Source: Cladorhizidae sp. MBARI D1340-BT2 (taxonomy: Eukaryota; Porifera; Demospongiae; Poecilosclerida; Cladorhizidae). Taken from it: a DNA stretch of 64,000 bases. How positions within the stretch are numbered: position 1 is the first letter of the stretch; every line of letters begins with the position of its first letter. Below are positions 53,801-61,999 of this stretch, one piece after another. Under the pieces are notes generated by a model. The model was not told where the DNA came from, searched no databases, and worked only from the letters and a program-made list of their open reading frames with translations. The DNA lies in contig JAQNBH010000015.1 in the NCBI GenBank assembly GCA_028752905.1, forward strand, positions 32,199,529 through 32,263,528, read 5' to 3'. A program made the translations under genes and the position numbers.

Positions 53801-56389
53801 CTTTTTCTAACAGCTCGCTTGAATGGAAGGAAGTGCTTCTTGGCATTGCAACTTTGCACAAAGATAGAGCAATGACCCCAGATGCCTCTGAGGTAATTTA
53901 TAAAAATATCACGAATCATAACCTTGGTAGCTCCTAGTGCAAAATCAGTTTTGGGGCAAAATGGGCCCGTTTTTCATATATCACATTATGTCGAACTTCC
54001 ATCCAGGAATACCTCCTTGCTCAAAAGTGAAGGAATTCAGAGTGATTCTCCTGGGTACTTGTGCTGCCTTCTACCACAGAAGAACTCACAGAAACAGTAG
54101 CTCAGCTATTATTGTAACTTTGCTCGCATGCCTCGTCTAAAGAGAAATAATCAGCATGTATATACACAGGGTGGGAACGCAATACAAATTCATTTAAAAC
54201 AAATAGGGCTGATGTCCAAGTTTATGCCATATGATGCTTGTGGTGTTTAATAGGCTAAGCAGATAGTTGGTGAAATCAGAAATCAAGGTAGAAATGTGTC
54301 ACCCTACTGTAGAGCCTATAATTTCCACATTGTTAATCATATATTGATGGCTGGAAATAGTTCCATCTGAGTGTTACCTTTTAGCATTATAATTGTAGTT
54401 ATATTTGGTTATATTTAATACTATGTAAATGAGGACATGCACTTTTTAATTAGGTGCCGAAATCTCTCAAATTTTCATTCTAAATAGCCGCCTATGGAAT
54501 TAGCAAATGTATTGGCACATAAAAGAGTTCATAGATGCTCATGTTCCTTAGCTGAACCCTTTCAAACCAATTACTGAAATGGCTCAAGACTGAATGCGTC
54601 CCAAATGATTTATGCTGAGTACATTATGCATGGAATGCATTTGGAATGTTTTCTTTAGTTTAATGTGAACATCACTTAAATGTTAGGCAGCTATTGGTCA
54701 GTAGCACATGAAATCTTCATATTTTACACCATCTAGAGGTAGTAGGAATAACCAACTTCTAACGTCATGTAAATTGCAATAACCTTTTCAATAATCAACT
54801 TGAAATTGTACTCTCTCGACGTTTCAGCTAGTTGCTCTAGCCTTCATCGGGAATAATTACATTAACCTTCTCAATAATTAACTTGAACCTCGATGTTTCG
54901 ACTAGCCTTCATGTACATTCTTGCACACGACAAAACTCTAACATTCTAAGTGAGGTATAGGCAATCAACTGGTCTGCTCCAGATGTGAGAGTTCTATAGC
55001 TTCTAAGACTAGAAGTGTTTCAATTGAACAGTTTGTTCCAAAGATGTTATCACTGGAAAATATAGTGAAGGACCTTCACTTTATGCAAGGCATTAGGCTA
55101 AGGTTAGCATTGTTCTTCATGTATGAAACCATTTGGAGAGGAAAATAATGTATCAGACCAACTTAAATGCATTGTCAGCTACAAGTGGGAATCCATAGTG
55201 CTTTTTCACATGGGCACTGCAATTGCGAATTCTTTTGTTGGTGATTGTGCACGAGTCTAGTGTATGTAGCCATTATTATCAGGATTAATACAATGTGCCT
55301 CCTTTCCAGTGAGTATGTAGCTGAGCTATTTGAAGGAGAACCACCCCAATTCTTGAAGGCTCAGAGTTAATGTTACAGTAAAATAAATGTTGGTATATAA
55401 ATGGTCTTAGGCTGGTAGATTTAGCTTGGCACTAGGGAAGAACAAGTTGTATCATGGATGGACTTGATTATCTCTTTAATTAACAAGTAGCGAAAGAAAT
55501 GTTGCTATGCTAGATTTACCACATAGCTAAGTATTTAGGACCTTAGTGACTTCAATTTATGAAAGAACTCATAGTAATAGCTACTTTCCTCTCCGAAATA
55601 TTGTTCTATTGATAGTCACAGCACAGCCACTTTGTTTTCCCGCTAATTTATTTTGTAGAACTAATTTTCCAAAAGGTCAAGTGTGTTAGTAAGTTGAGTA
55701 TACTAGAGTAATAATTACTACTCACCGTCCACGTCTTCAGCTCTACAAAGTAAGGATTGGACATATTTGCTCTTCGGAATGCTGCAGGTCCTTGTTCAAA
55801 GATAGGGATGATATCTGATTTGTGATCAACAGGTCCTTTTGGAATCTCCACATCTAGTGCAGTTGCCTTATATGGTTGGACAAATAACAGTAGTCTAAGA
55901 AAACAATTTCTACTACAGTTATCAGTCTGATTAAATGAATCACAGCAGACTGGGCCTCCCTCATGACACTCCCCACACAAATGCTGAGGATTCATGTAGG
56001 AGTGGAACAAAGCTGAGAAGGTGAAGTGGCCAGTCTAGAATAAGAACATAATATAATTATTAATGAGTAGTTCACAATATTATCGTATGCTGTGTTTTTC
56101 CATTTGACACACACCAGTGATTGGAAAATAGAATATCAGATTTCAGTGTACACTGGTTATCGTGTCACTTCAACCCAAACATTGTACACTGAACTTACAA
56201 TGTGTCTGTGCTTACATAACAGTTTGTATTTTCCTGCGTACACCCTGTGCATCCTGTTGAGGAATCAAGTCTTGTCTCCACACATGTGCTGCAGTTATTG
56301 GATATATCATACTTTGGGCCTGCTATACAATTTTCGCATGCTACATCTGGATCTCTAAGGCATGTCAACACTGCATGACATCCACAGAC
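32692..56389 (-). CDS. DSL/MNNL transmembrane protein (Notch-ligand-like) with exon-repeat tail
   Basis: 24 exons on the minus strand: 56389-56216 (Cys-rich), 56034-55726 (MNNL), 41450-41090 (DSL), 40669-40540 (transmembrane), 19 small exons from 35017 to 32876, and the terminal exon 32809-32692 with TGA. All join in frame: 2121 nt, 706 residues plus stop. Notch ligands bind Notch on neighbouring cells through MNNL and DSL. Here the EGF repeats usual after DSL are absent, a Thr-rich linker leads straight to the membrane, and a Cys-rich exon precedes MNNL. The signal-peptide exon was not found and should lie right of 56389. Confidence is high for the tail and individual exons; the joins over 14.3 and 5.5 kb rest on matching phases and expected domain order. 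Without transcript data these joins are inference. Confidence 0.82.
32876..35017 (-). CDS. Array of 19 tandem repeat exons (18-residue units) in the cytoplasmic tail
   Basis: Exon ends on the minus strand (start-end): 35017-34964, 34909-34856, 34792-34739, 34672-34619, 34552-34496, 34429-34376, 34309-34256, 34189-34136, 34072-34019, 33952-33899, 33833-33780, 33713-33660, 33604-33551, 33488-33435, 33368-33315, 33254-33201, 33146-33093, 33037-32984, 32929-32876. All are 54 nt except 34552-34496, which is 57 nt (one extra ATA codon). Each has an AG acceptor (mostly aacaacag) and a GTAAGN or GTAAAA donor, and enters and leaves in phase 2. Introns are 54-66 nt, often not multiples of three. Consensus NPAVELEECVAYGQASTI. 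Variation is mostly conservative (L/M, Y/H, A/E, C/Y) and no copy has a stop. Confidence 0.9.
35018..38523. other. DSL-gene intron: relic repeat unit and degenerate repeats
   Basis: Near 35085-35145 the minus strand resembles one more tail unit (GAACAAGTCTCA matches the GQASTI region) but has lost an acceptor (aacaacaat) and 2 nt. At 35430-35800 about seven degenerate units share agcagggtgtaggcaccc and agtagctgg. 37060-37425 and 37930-38070 share words with each other and with 20360-20640, a dispersed repeat. No gene is seen. Confidence 0.5.
38524..40390 (-). mobile_element. pogo/Tigger transposon relic
   Basis: The left end cagtagtctttcttttgaga plus gacc and the inverse right end (gtctcccaaaagagggacta plus ctc at 40368-40390) have TA next to each (38522-38523 and 40391-40392). 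On the minus strand near 39220-39430 the sequence reads FFIDNSTAHPYVV with later GIIENIRTQYRKK in a shifted frame, matching the second Asp block and following region of Tigger-type DDE transposases. The frame is broken by stops and shifts. It lies in the 5.5-kb intron between the transmembrane exon and the tail array. Confidence 0.75.
40540..40669 (-). CDS. Transmembrane exon of the DSL gene
   Basis: Enters in phase 1 after ttgtgatattag, reads GLSSTVFLGG, a hydrophobic run of about 22 residues (GAIFTVILILILLAILLFIV), then the stop-transfer CRQRKLKYRTG. Two donors are possible: GTCAGT at 40543 (phase 1) and GTGAGT at 40539 (phase 2). The second is the stronger consensus and gives the phase the tail exons need, with CA plus A forming a Gln codon. 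Confidence 0.87.
41090..41450 (-). CDS. DSL-domain exon
   Basis: The acceptor follows a pyrimidine tract (ttctttctattctgcag). After about 60 residues continuing MNNL to DSL, FDTRCSNNYYGPQCSTFC starts the DSL domain; further Cys at YTC, RVC and PSC complete six. NYYGPQCSTFC is the diagnostic core of Delta/Serrate/LAG-2 proteins. It ends in a linker TTTTLTSNTSTTT, likely O-glycosylated, with donor GTAAAT at 41089 in phase 1. No EGF repeat follows. Confidence 0.9.
41451..43015. other. Large DSL-gene intron, no gene seen
   Basis: Mostly AT-rich unique sequence with small TA and TG tracts (42040-42055, 42785-42815). No element is recognised. Confidence 0.45.
43020..43280. repeat. Short tandem repeats (25 bp x2, about 80 bp x3)
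   Basis: ttagctctgcctgcatcata plus tttat appears twice. Then ggtcatgctaactctg, tcagcacatgcacagagtg and aatgtgcaacactagttctg recur three times (about 43085-43275), the last truncated. Confidence 0.8.
43418..44097. mobile_element. Nonautonomous element with GGGTTAAA/CCCGGG-type ends
   Basis: The left end agtgtttgcattttacccgg and the inverse of the right end (agagttcgcaggttttaccc) match partly. Both 100-bp ends are crowded with acccgggtt and gggttaaa words in both orientations. About 680 bp with no coding. Superfamily unclear (hAT-like subterminal repeats are possible). Confidence 0.6.
44767..45241 (-). repeat. 3' LTR
   Basis: Begins tgtcagtgatttctttctaa on + and ends ...tttctgaca. It differs from the other LTR at about six positions plus a CT indel in a CT tract, roughly 1.3 percent by eye. 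Confidence 0.93.
45069..46403 (-). CDS. pol: Reverse transcriptase and RNase H part of the gypsy pol
   Basis: The RT palm shows LDLTKGYHQ and YLDDIIIHS (catalytic YxDD). RNase H shows TDASDTGIGYVLSQ and ends near the RPGRLNGNADGLSR motif typical of Ty3/gypsy RNase H. The N-terminal RT residues (TLVEHVINTGDASPIR) lie in the preceding frame at about 46480-46550, so a frame break at about 46395-46440 interrupts the polyprotein. RT copies the element's RNA and RNase H removes the template. Confidence 0.93.
   Translation of the reverse strand: MVLVPKGDGTKRLCIDFRKLNLVTQADPYPIPRIEELIDGIGNAKWITALDLTKGYHQVPMEKASQEKTAFVTPWGKYEYQTMPFGLVAAPSTFQRLMDQVLSDTYEYATAYLDDIIIHSESWEEHMRHLREVFQRLQEAGLKIKERKCNFACNQCTYLGHVVGGGRIRPRDEKVTAVQEFQTPRTKKDVRAFLGLCGYYRRFIPSFATVATPLSDLTRKDSPNRVIWTNKEEKAFQELKILLTTYPVLSMPIWGRSFTLQTDASDTGIGYVLSQTDEEGDEHPVAFGSRKLLPRETKYAAMEKEGLAIVEGVKHFRVYLEGVPFQIMTDHNPLTQLSKLKDSHGRIARWILALQPYDFKMIYRPGRLNGNADGLSREHGSRVKEGEMSETLLTNTMEQLPTRQLVTRTTTQPQDLVYSTHLPESSIDTHMDSKGSDWSLGRCA
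46394..47665 (-). CDS. pol: Integrase part of the gypsy pol (with the start of RT)
   Basis: Begins with the end of the HHCC finger (CPTC), then the DDE core: MDIFGPLKRT, LSDNGSNFVSQ, HPQTDGMVERFN. The C-terminal portion (VGDYVLV, WRGPMVITKQL) is the usual integrase tail. It runs on into the first residues of RT, proving the order integrase then RT. The first codon here is in the same frame as the upstream gag-protease frame, separated by one TGA and one sense codon. Confidence 0.93.
   Translation of the reverse strand: MDWPNLTKEVRDMCPTCQRAAPATVRRAPLHSLPVIGIPFKRVAMDIFGPLKRTKAGHKFILVVMDYATKWPEAFPLKNTKTESIIECLLELTARLGIPQEILSDNGSNFVSQTMTQFCKLLGIQQIKTSPYHPQTDGMVERFNSTLKRLLMKLAMKCESDWDKCIPFVLWAYRGTVHSSTGYSLFELVYGRRMRTSLDELSRYWREQQDEQEIEVIEYLRLLRGKLETTQEIAGKNEVEAKRQHKHFHDIRAKERSFQVGDYVLVLQPKWLQKLQSEWRGPMVITKQLTNVTYQVDFGSGPKRFRTFHVNGLKAWNSPVPAMLLAIEEEENDPDSEERRMAVDLSPHEREELQQLKREFQDVISDVPGRTTLVEHVINTGDASPIRLPAYRLAHSSHEFLRNEIKTQKSSNHPRAPGPPQWF
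47669..49222 (-). CDS. gag-pol: Gag C-terminal part, protease and integrase zinc finger
   Basis: A capsid region of SCAN type (VWLRSYRQSFDQW, LTLSKLPKWL) is followed by three QPTHQVG-type repeats, a CCHC knuckle CFRCNQLGHMRRDC, an aspartic protease core VWLDTGCTKSLV, and the integrase HHCC start HNSLTAGHFGLDRTL. It stops at TGA 47669-47671, which in context is a probable CGA-to-TGA change. SCAN domains of vertebrate transcription factors are thought to come from Gmr1-like gag. Confidence 0.92.
   Translation of the reverse strand: MYLRGALTGAGMMAVSRLMADQQEDYDEVKATLLAQYQVSTETYRRKAFDQTMDLTNPDVWLRSYRQSFDQWIQSNNRDTRTAMLIELTLSKLPKWLESQMRNLDQDTHEDLCEAIVRHLSNQSFSRREAGGRSTHQVGAFRPVGGQPTHQVGVNRPSGGQPTHQVGTYTGQPSTRRRDETEYNQRGNQGGGARGYPPTKDPSEVRCFRCNQLGHMRRDCRVKFEKAQIGCDPNQETINNQWTREAQLNGRNIKVWLDTGCTKSLVHARCIPRSQRLGWSLPYNTASASKTWFPTAEVTLTLDGQQYQLTVGVSPHLPVDMLVGQDVPNLKELLLQREPKEADQKAHDGLEQGLVTTRAQEREEATKDEQTLTQQTEQGVVLSDSEVREGEDSAESEPELGMPFKLDEEIFQPPETAMKTEIQEEVQASLLPDKVSPTELHTLQLADPTLEKIRQQVEQEDSVYLWKDGILMRKSYTSPGENIIMVPRECRTEILRMAHNSLTAGHFGLDRTLETIR
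49201..49599 (-). CDS. gag: Gag N-terminal part
   Basis: 133 codons from the first Met after the 5' leader. Contains a Met/Gln/Arg-rich coiled coil (MAQMIQMDQQRAEREDRRAAEQ) and PKLLLQKFQEGSDD...FLDTFE, the usual capsid start. A one-base frame difference near 49205-49225 breaks it from the next gag frame; it could be mutation or an assembly error. Confidence 0.88.
   Translation of the reverse strand: MTPTMTDETREHRTRHIHSAETPELPCLTCSHHHERNVDPSTAMADMMAQMIQMDQQRAEREDRRAAEQHTRLCELLRETGRAERAEQTIPKPKLLLQKFQEGSDDMGAFLDTFEVTARAHEQGGLCISEEH
49837..50309 (-). repeat. 5' LTR
   Basis: The partner of 44767-45241. TG...CA ends. Contains a CT tract and tttatata-like words (tagtttatatagg) that could serve as the promoter TATA on either strand; not tested. 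Confidence 0.93.
50556..51655. other. DSL-gene intron, no gene seen
   Basis: AT-rich sequence with a partial duplication of gagttttgcacctttactac near 51290 and 51395, and cttcaagttatagg near 51228 and 51370. No other feature is supported. Confidence 0.5.
51660..53701 (-). pseudogene. DUF7869-like protein, frameshifted (probable mobile gene)
   Basis: Blocks on the minus strand, in order: HSEDQQPLLEVLEEYF-like start at 53701-53520, 53249-52509 (YHSAAELQPPLHYTIF, LCWQCQKNSHVIM), 52702-52193 (VHYSFDYAQQVHYPSNP, FLHADNCTG), 52268-51996 (WRVLSGRHTKITLSFLVVGHTKFAP) and 52023-51796. The HADNC block and SFLVVGHTKF are typical of the DUF7869 family found in many copies in invertebrate genomes. At least three frame changes, so a dead copy. 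Whether the family moves as a DNA transposon is inference. It sits inside the DSL gene's 14.3-kb intron on the same strand. Confidence 0.7.
53702..55725. other. DSL-gene intron, AT-rich, one dispersed repeat
   Basis: 53861-53676 (minus) holds a short frame (RPHARNENTGMWEFPFSF) that may be an upstream exon of the DUF7869-like gene. At 54780-54910 aaccttctcaataatcaact and ctcgacgtttc occur twice; relatives are near 6885 and 20810. No other gene is seen. Confidence 0.45.
55726..56034 (-). CDS. MNNL-domain exon (N-terminal module of Notch ligands)
   Basis: 309 nt, phase 0 to 0, between acceptor ttctag and donor GTGAGT. Reads TGHFTFSALFHSYMNP, then CGECHEGGPVCCDS, DNCSRNCFLRLLLFVQPY and NPYFVELKTWT. 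The G-F-----S--N start, CCD, C---C--FLR-----QPY and the final F-VEL-TW match the MNNL pattern in order. It joins the DSL exon in frame, as in canonical ligands. Confidence 0.85.
56216..56389 (-). CDS. Cys-rich exon upstream of MNNL
   Basis: 174 nt, 58 codons with 11 Cys (VCGCHAVLTC, CENCIAGP, CSTC, CTGCTQENTNCY). Acceptor acttgtag, donor GTAAGC, phase 0 at both ends, 181 nt before the MNNL exon. It resembles EGF/laminin-like Cys-pair repeats. It may be an extra N-terminal domain or the last exon of a neighbouring duplicate. Confidence 0.75.
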
Positions 56390-58645
56390 CTACAAGTACG
56401 TGTGTAAAGTAACAACAACAACAACAAAGAAGGTATCACTAGAACTGTCAAGTAGAAAGCAAGTGATGTATGTAGTAATTAATGTTAGGCACACAGTACC
56501 ACACAAAATTAGACACACAGTACCACACAAAATTAGACTTTATTTAAAATAGCACTCATAACAAAAACTGGAAATAAAACCAAGTTATCGTCTTAATTAA
56601 CCAGATAGCAAGTCAAAAATGCTTATTGATATGAGAGCCACAATAATTAGAGGTGCAGTTGTTAATGTGTTAATGGATTAATTCTCAGTCAAGAGTCCAC
56701 AACCACAAACTCAACTGGAGCATATTATAACTTTGACAGCATGGGTCAGGTAGCCAATGCCATGCATGCAAGGGAAGCGTCCCAGACCAATCAGCAGCAT
56801 AGTATCCCATATATAAGTGATAGGGGATCATCAATGAAGACATCGGGTCTTCTCTACTACCTGAGAATGTGAGGCAGTGTACTTGTCATAATATAATCCA
56901 AATGGGATCAGACATGTTCTTGCAGGAAAGAGTTTTAACTAGATTAAGTAGAAAATGAGACAAGAATGTTGTAGTCTGCTTCCTAACTTCTCAGTTGCTT
57001 TATTCTTAGAGACAGACATTTTGAAGGGTGATGCTGCAAACCTTTTCTGGATAATCATATGATTTGCGCAGATTCTGTCTGTGAGAGATTATTATATATA
57101 TAATATATATATATTTATACTTGGTATGGAAGATACTTGGATGAACAAATATAGCATTGAAATACTTCATTTGTAGCACCTTAAGTTGGATGTCCACAAT
57201 CATTTCACAGGGTGCAATTAGAGACAATAATATAATAATGTTTGATAATGACAACATTATTTCACTTATGACACTTATGAGCATGCAATACATATAATTA
57301 TGAAACATGCAATTAATTACAAAAGGATCAGTTTATTTGAAGTCATCAAAGCAAGAGAAATTTGAGCTAATAGAGTTGTCAAAGGTGTTTTCTACTCGGT
57401 ATGCCATTTGTGTATACAGATGAACTTTGGTGTTTACTAATAGGATAATGATGGGTGAATACAATTCTATATGTTAACAGGTTTCTAACTCGTTGTGGTC
57501 TACATTGGTCTAGGGCTATATAATTTTGCCAAGAAGAGGCGAACTTGAGGTATGGAGAAAAATAAAGGGGGTGGGGAGGTGGGTATGACACAAGATGGTA
57601 GGCCAATGACCACCTTCCCACCCATGTCCCCCTAAGTACAACCTTTGAACCCGTTTCCTTTTGTGTTTTTCCTATTAAATTAAAACATTTTTTGTTCAGG
57701 TTTCAATTTTTGGGGGATTTAAGCAGTGGAGAACTATTATTAATCAGCATCTATAAAGCCCTCAATAATTATCCACTAAATATACGGTATACCTATACCT
57801 AGTTGCTATTGTTGCCATTCTTTATGGACTTAGTAACCTCCTTCATGGACTTGCTCATAAAAATACTCCAACAGCCAAATAGCTGATGTTCTGGTAGAAG
57901 AGGTGATGGAGCCAGAGTGTGGTCTGGATGGAGAACACAGGATTTCCATCAGGGAGGCCTGGACTTCGCTTAGTGACGAGTCATCGGGAAAAGCAATCAA
58001 CAGGATGGACCGATTTTATGACGAAGCTCCTGAGATTTCTTTTTTGTTGTTGCAGCATTGCAGATAATAACTTGTTGCAAAATCGTGACTAATATGGCTC
58101 AGAAAGTTGCAAATACCGCTGAAGTTGCCCTCCAGGAGTTGAGAGGCGGAAGTTCCCTCTCCTCCCATTCAGTTCTTTGGACCCCCTATCAGGGTAGCAC
58201 ACCTAACTGAAGCTGTACTAATGCTGCCCACTGAGTAGAGGATTAGCTCTGGACAAGGTAGAGGTGACAGGACCGGAACTCAAATAGCGTAACTGAGCAT
58301 TGGTAATCATTATACTGTGTGTTAGCTTGATTGCATAGTAATAGACTAACCTACTGAATGATCCTTACCAATACAATAACCATATTTAGCATGAGAAACA
58401 GATAGTTGTGGATGTGCAACATTTGGAGTCATCTGGTAGAGAAAAGGTGTTCTTTTTTTAAGAACTGACCTATTGTACGCAAGTTATGAGAGGGAAAAAC
58501 ATAGCTGGAAATATGTTTAGTCCTTTGAAGATGAGTTTCAAGTTTATGGTTTCGAGGTCTGCCGATTGACTATCTTAGCAAAGATTTCTGGCTCTCGTAT
58601 GTTTTCGGAACCAATAGTAGCCAAAACGACCAATTAGTAGCCACT
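56390..58645. other. No gene recognised
   Basis: The upstream (5') exon or exons of the DSL gene should lie here or further right but I found no convincing signal peptide exon. A short direct repeat (acacagtaccacacaaaatt) is at about 56492 and 56517, and a TA tract at 57095-57112. Confidence 0.4.
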
Positions 58646-58858
58646 AAAACTTTAGTCCTCAACAATAGATCTTGCATAGGTTTGATCTCATTCTAAATTG
58701 GTGGAGAGCCAACCCATTACCAGCAAAATCTCAAATTGGCAGACACTTGGCTACTAATTGGTGTTTTTGGCAAAAGTAGCTGCTAATGGGTTGGCTCTCC
58801 ACCATTTTAGAATGAGATCAAATCTATGCAAGATCTATTGTTGAGGACTAAAGTTTTA
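58646..58858. repeat. Hairpin with about 74-bp near-perfect arms
   Basis: aaaactttagtcctcaacaa, tagatcttgcataggtttga and tctcattctaaattggtgga in the left arm pair with their inverses at 58780-58858. The spacer of about 60 bp contains smaller pairings (ctactaattggtgtttttgg with the left flank ccaaaacgaccaattagtag). No coding. MITE or hairpin RNA source. Confidence 0.87.
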
Positions 58859-59635
58859 TTGAATGGAAGGACATGTAGCAGGGCAAACTGTGTTGCATTG
58901 CTCTCCATTGCATTGAATAATGTAGCATAATTCACAATATAGCAATGTATCAACAGTGTTGAACTTGGACTTAATCTTGACTGTCAAGGGAGAGCGGCTT
59001 TCAGGTGGGGAACACATCTACACAATATGGTATTTGTGCATGAGAAGTTGACGCTTGCATTTCATTTACAATGCATTGCATTAGTTGCATTATTTTAAAT
59101 TTTTTGTGTGCACAATATGATGCAATCATGTAACACAATGCAACACACAGACTTGCGTGACATTGTGACCAAAAATTACACTCGCCAGAAGTTCATAGTC
59201 GATTAGATACAATTGCAACCAAAAAAAAAATCGTAACAAAGAAAACGTTTAAAAGCAAGATCTTTCTAACAGCTGGCAGCAAGAAAAAGGGGGCTTAACT
59301 CTGATATGCAATGCACTGACACACTGTAATTGTCTTTAGGGCAATTGTTTAATTAAAAACTATCCATAAAAAGTTGATCAAATGAAGTTTATTATCAAAG
59401 AAAAGTATTCTACATACTGTACAAATGAATGGTAGAACATGATCGCACAGCTGGAGAAAGCAAGAGTGTGAGGGAAGCCTTGATGTGAGAGGCTACCACA
59501 TCAGTTTGAGAGGAGTTGGTATTCGATACAAAGCCAAGCAATGATAGAGACAGGTACGCTACAGCAATGATAATCAACCACCTACTATTAATATGGACCT
59601 ACACAACTTCTTAGGTTTCTTATGTGGTATCAGAA
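58859..59635. other. No gene recognised
   Basis: Rich in gcattgcat and tgcattg words (58890-59150). No supported feature. Confidence 0.4.
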
Positions 59636-59639
59636 GTGG

Positions 59640-60240
59640 GATGACCACACTGCCCCTTCAACCACCGAATGATTTCAATTCACATTTAACTGGCTAAATT
59701 TAGGAAGCAGATGATGTTCTGTCATCCACTATCATCACAGAGGAGGACAGGCAGGTATATATGCTATGTAACTGTTATGCCAAAGTTTGAAGAAGTTTTC
59801 AATGTTTGAAGAAATATAGAGATCCCACTTCAATCAGTGAGATAACCTTGAAGGAAATTCTGTGCAGAAGTTAAAAAACTGAGTTCTACCATTGTAGTTG
59901 ATGGCTGCAACTATGCTGAGTTGAAGGAGGAAACGGTAAGAGACAGGCTGGGGTTAAGCATAAAGGACAGAGAAATTTCCTTAAGAGCTGCAACTAGAAC
60001 CAGGTACTAGAGCAAGTGAAGAAAGCCATCGTACAACAGAAAGCTATCAAGATACACCGACACCTACTACAAACCAAGTCCTATGCTAGAAGAGGTTAAA
60101 AATCTCCAGTTAGCCTTGGAAGATGTGATCTAGAATGATTGGCAGAGAAAGAAAAACTTCAGGGGGTAGCTACATGTAGGGGTGAGAAAACTACACTGTG
60201 CACTAGATGTGGTAGACCTAGATAATATTAGAGTTAAATA
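59640..60240 (+). pseudogene. Possible gypsy gag relic
   Basis: The + strand reads VVDGCNYAELKEETVRDRL and GLSIKDREISLR near 59900-59990, then CTRCGR near 60200. The pattern C-(Y)-EL---MIRDRLV-GIKD---R and a knuckle are seen in gag of K02A2.6-type gypsy elements. Many stops. Confidence 0.5.
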
Positions 60241-61999
60241 CCCAGTCCAAAACAACCACAGAGGAGAGAGAGGATCTAATCCATCGGCATAAGCAGTAGC
60301 GTACATCAAGGAAGTAGGTATTCCTTCCTCGCTTGACAATAGACAGAAGCTGCACATTTACAGTCAAGCCCAGAAGCAAGACTAATGGTGTTCAGCATTA
60401 TTGTTTACTATAACTCAGGTTAGTCTCAATGTGTGATTGTAATCAGGTAAAACTGATGAGGATGAAGCTGGTTCAGTACATACTCAAAAGGAGGACATGC
60501 CGTGGCTGCTGATGATCATGACAGAATGTAATACTGAAATGGTATTACGGACATCAAGATGTGGAACGACTTTAGAGTACAACACTTCTATAAGTTCATT
60601 AACTAATCGTTGTGGTTATCTACATTTACCTATCATAGATATTTAATATTTAGATTTATTGCGTCTATTATAAACAAAACTGATTCTTTTTAAATGAAAT
60701 CAATTTTACGGCAATGTCATGGATTGCTGAGTCATTATTATCCCAGTAAAACTGGACTGGAAAGGTGAATCATTTACCATTGCAGGGAAGTGTCTGGAGA
60801 TTGTTTGTATATGTTACCAGATTTAGGAAAACCAGTCTAAGCGCAGTTTTTACAAAAAGTGAGATTTTATTAATATTGGCACCATGATATCTAAAGATTA
60901 TGTCCTGAGAGTTTGGAACACATGTTGCCTTTGGGTTATGACCAAAAATTACTTACATTCCACAATAACTCATCCACAATAACTCAAAAATTAATTACAG
61001 TAGTAATATAATTTCAGATGGGTTGCTAGGGTACAGGCGACATGAAGCCGTTGACTTTAGAAGCAAAGCCTTATACCACTAGATTATGTGACAGCAGTGG
61101 AGCTTCTCACTATTTCGCGGCCTTTCCTGGATCTTCTATTTAGAGCACTAGCTATGTCTTCCACACAAGTTATTTCTGTAAATCAAGACTAACTTTAAAA
61201 GCAGAAGAAAGCAAGGCAGCTGAAGAAAGTGCACCTAATTTTCACGTTTGAAGCCAGCATAACAATGCTCCATTCATGAAGGATAAGTGCATCCACCTAG
61301 CTAATGGCATAATTTTTATCCTTAAAAGTAGCGCCTGGACTTATCATGCCAGAGGTTTATAAGTGAAAGAGTTTTAACCATAAAAGATTCATTATTATTT
61401 TGTAAAAAAATCTCCTTTATGTCGATAATTGTTCAACACGTGAGTCCTTTTTTTCGCAAATTAGGTCACATATGGGCATCATCAATAAATTACCAACAAT
61501 AGAAAAAAATTACTTTTGGAAATAAAATATAGGCATGACTGACACTTTAACAAACATAAGCTCTAACAAATGGTGAGATAGGTGAGTGCTTAGTACTTCT
61601 TAGCTAGCTAGCGTGAAAGCTCATGCAGAGATAATTTGAATTAAAAAAAGCTGTACGATTAACGATATTACATTAAGGAAGACTGCAGATGATACAAGGA
61701 ATTGTGTTACGATAAGGATTTTTTGGTGAAAAATCATCAATTTTGCCTCCCTACAGATACCTAGTGAACTGACTAATCTCTATTTAATTCCGTAGGCTTC
61801 TAAACTTTTGAGGGGTAGTTGGGAGAATACTTATACTGTGTACACCGTCTTAGCTGGTACTGTACTAGTCTATGTTACTACATGCAATGTAAAGTCAACT
61901 TGTTATTGACATTATCAAAAGCACTCAACTTAAAAATAACTGACTAAGGTCACAGTCTATCACCCCTTTCCCTCCTTAGTTTGAAGGTCAGTTAATCGA
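60241..61999. other. No gene recognised
   Basis: AT-rich sequence without long open frames or recognised repeats. Confidence 0.4.
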
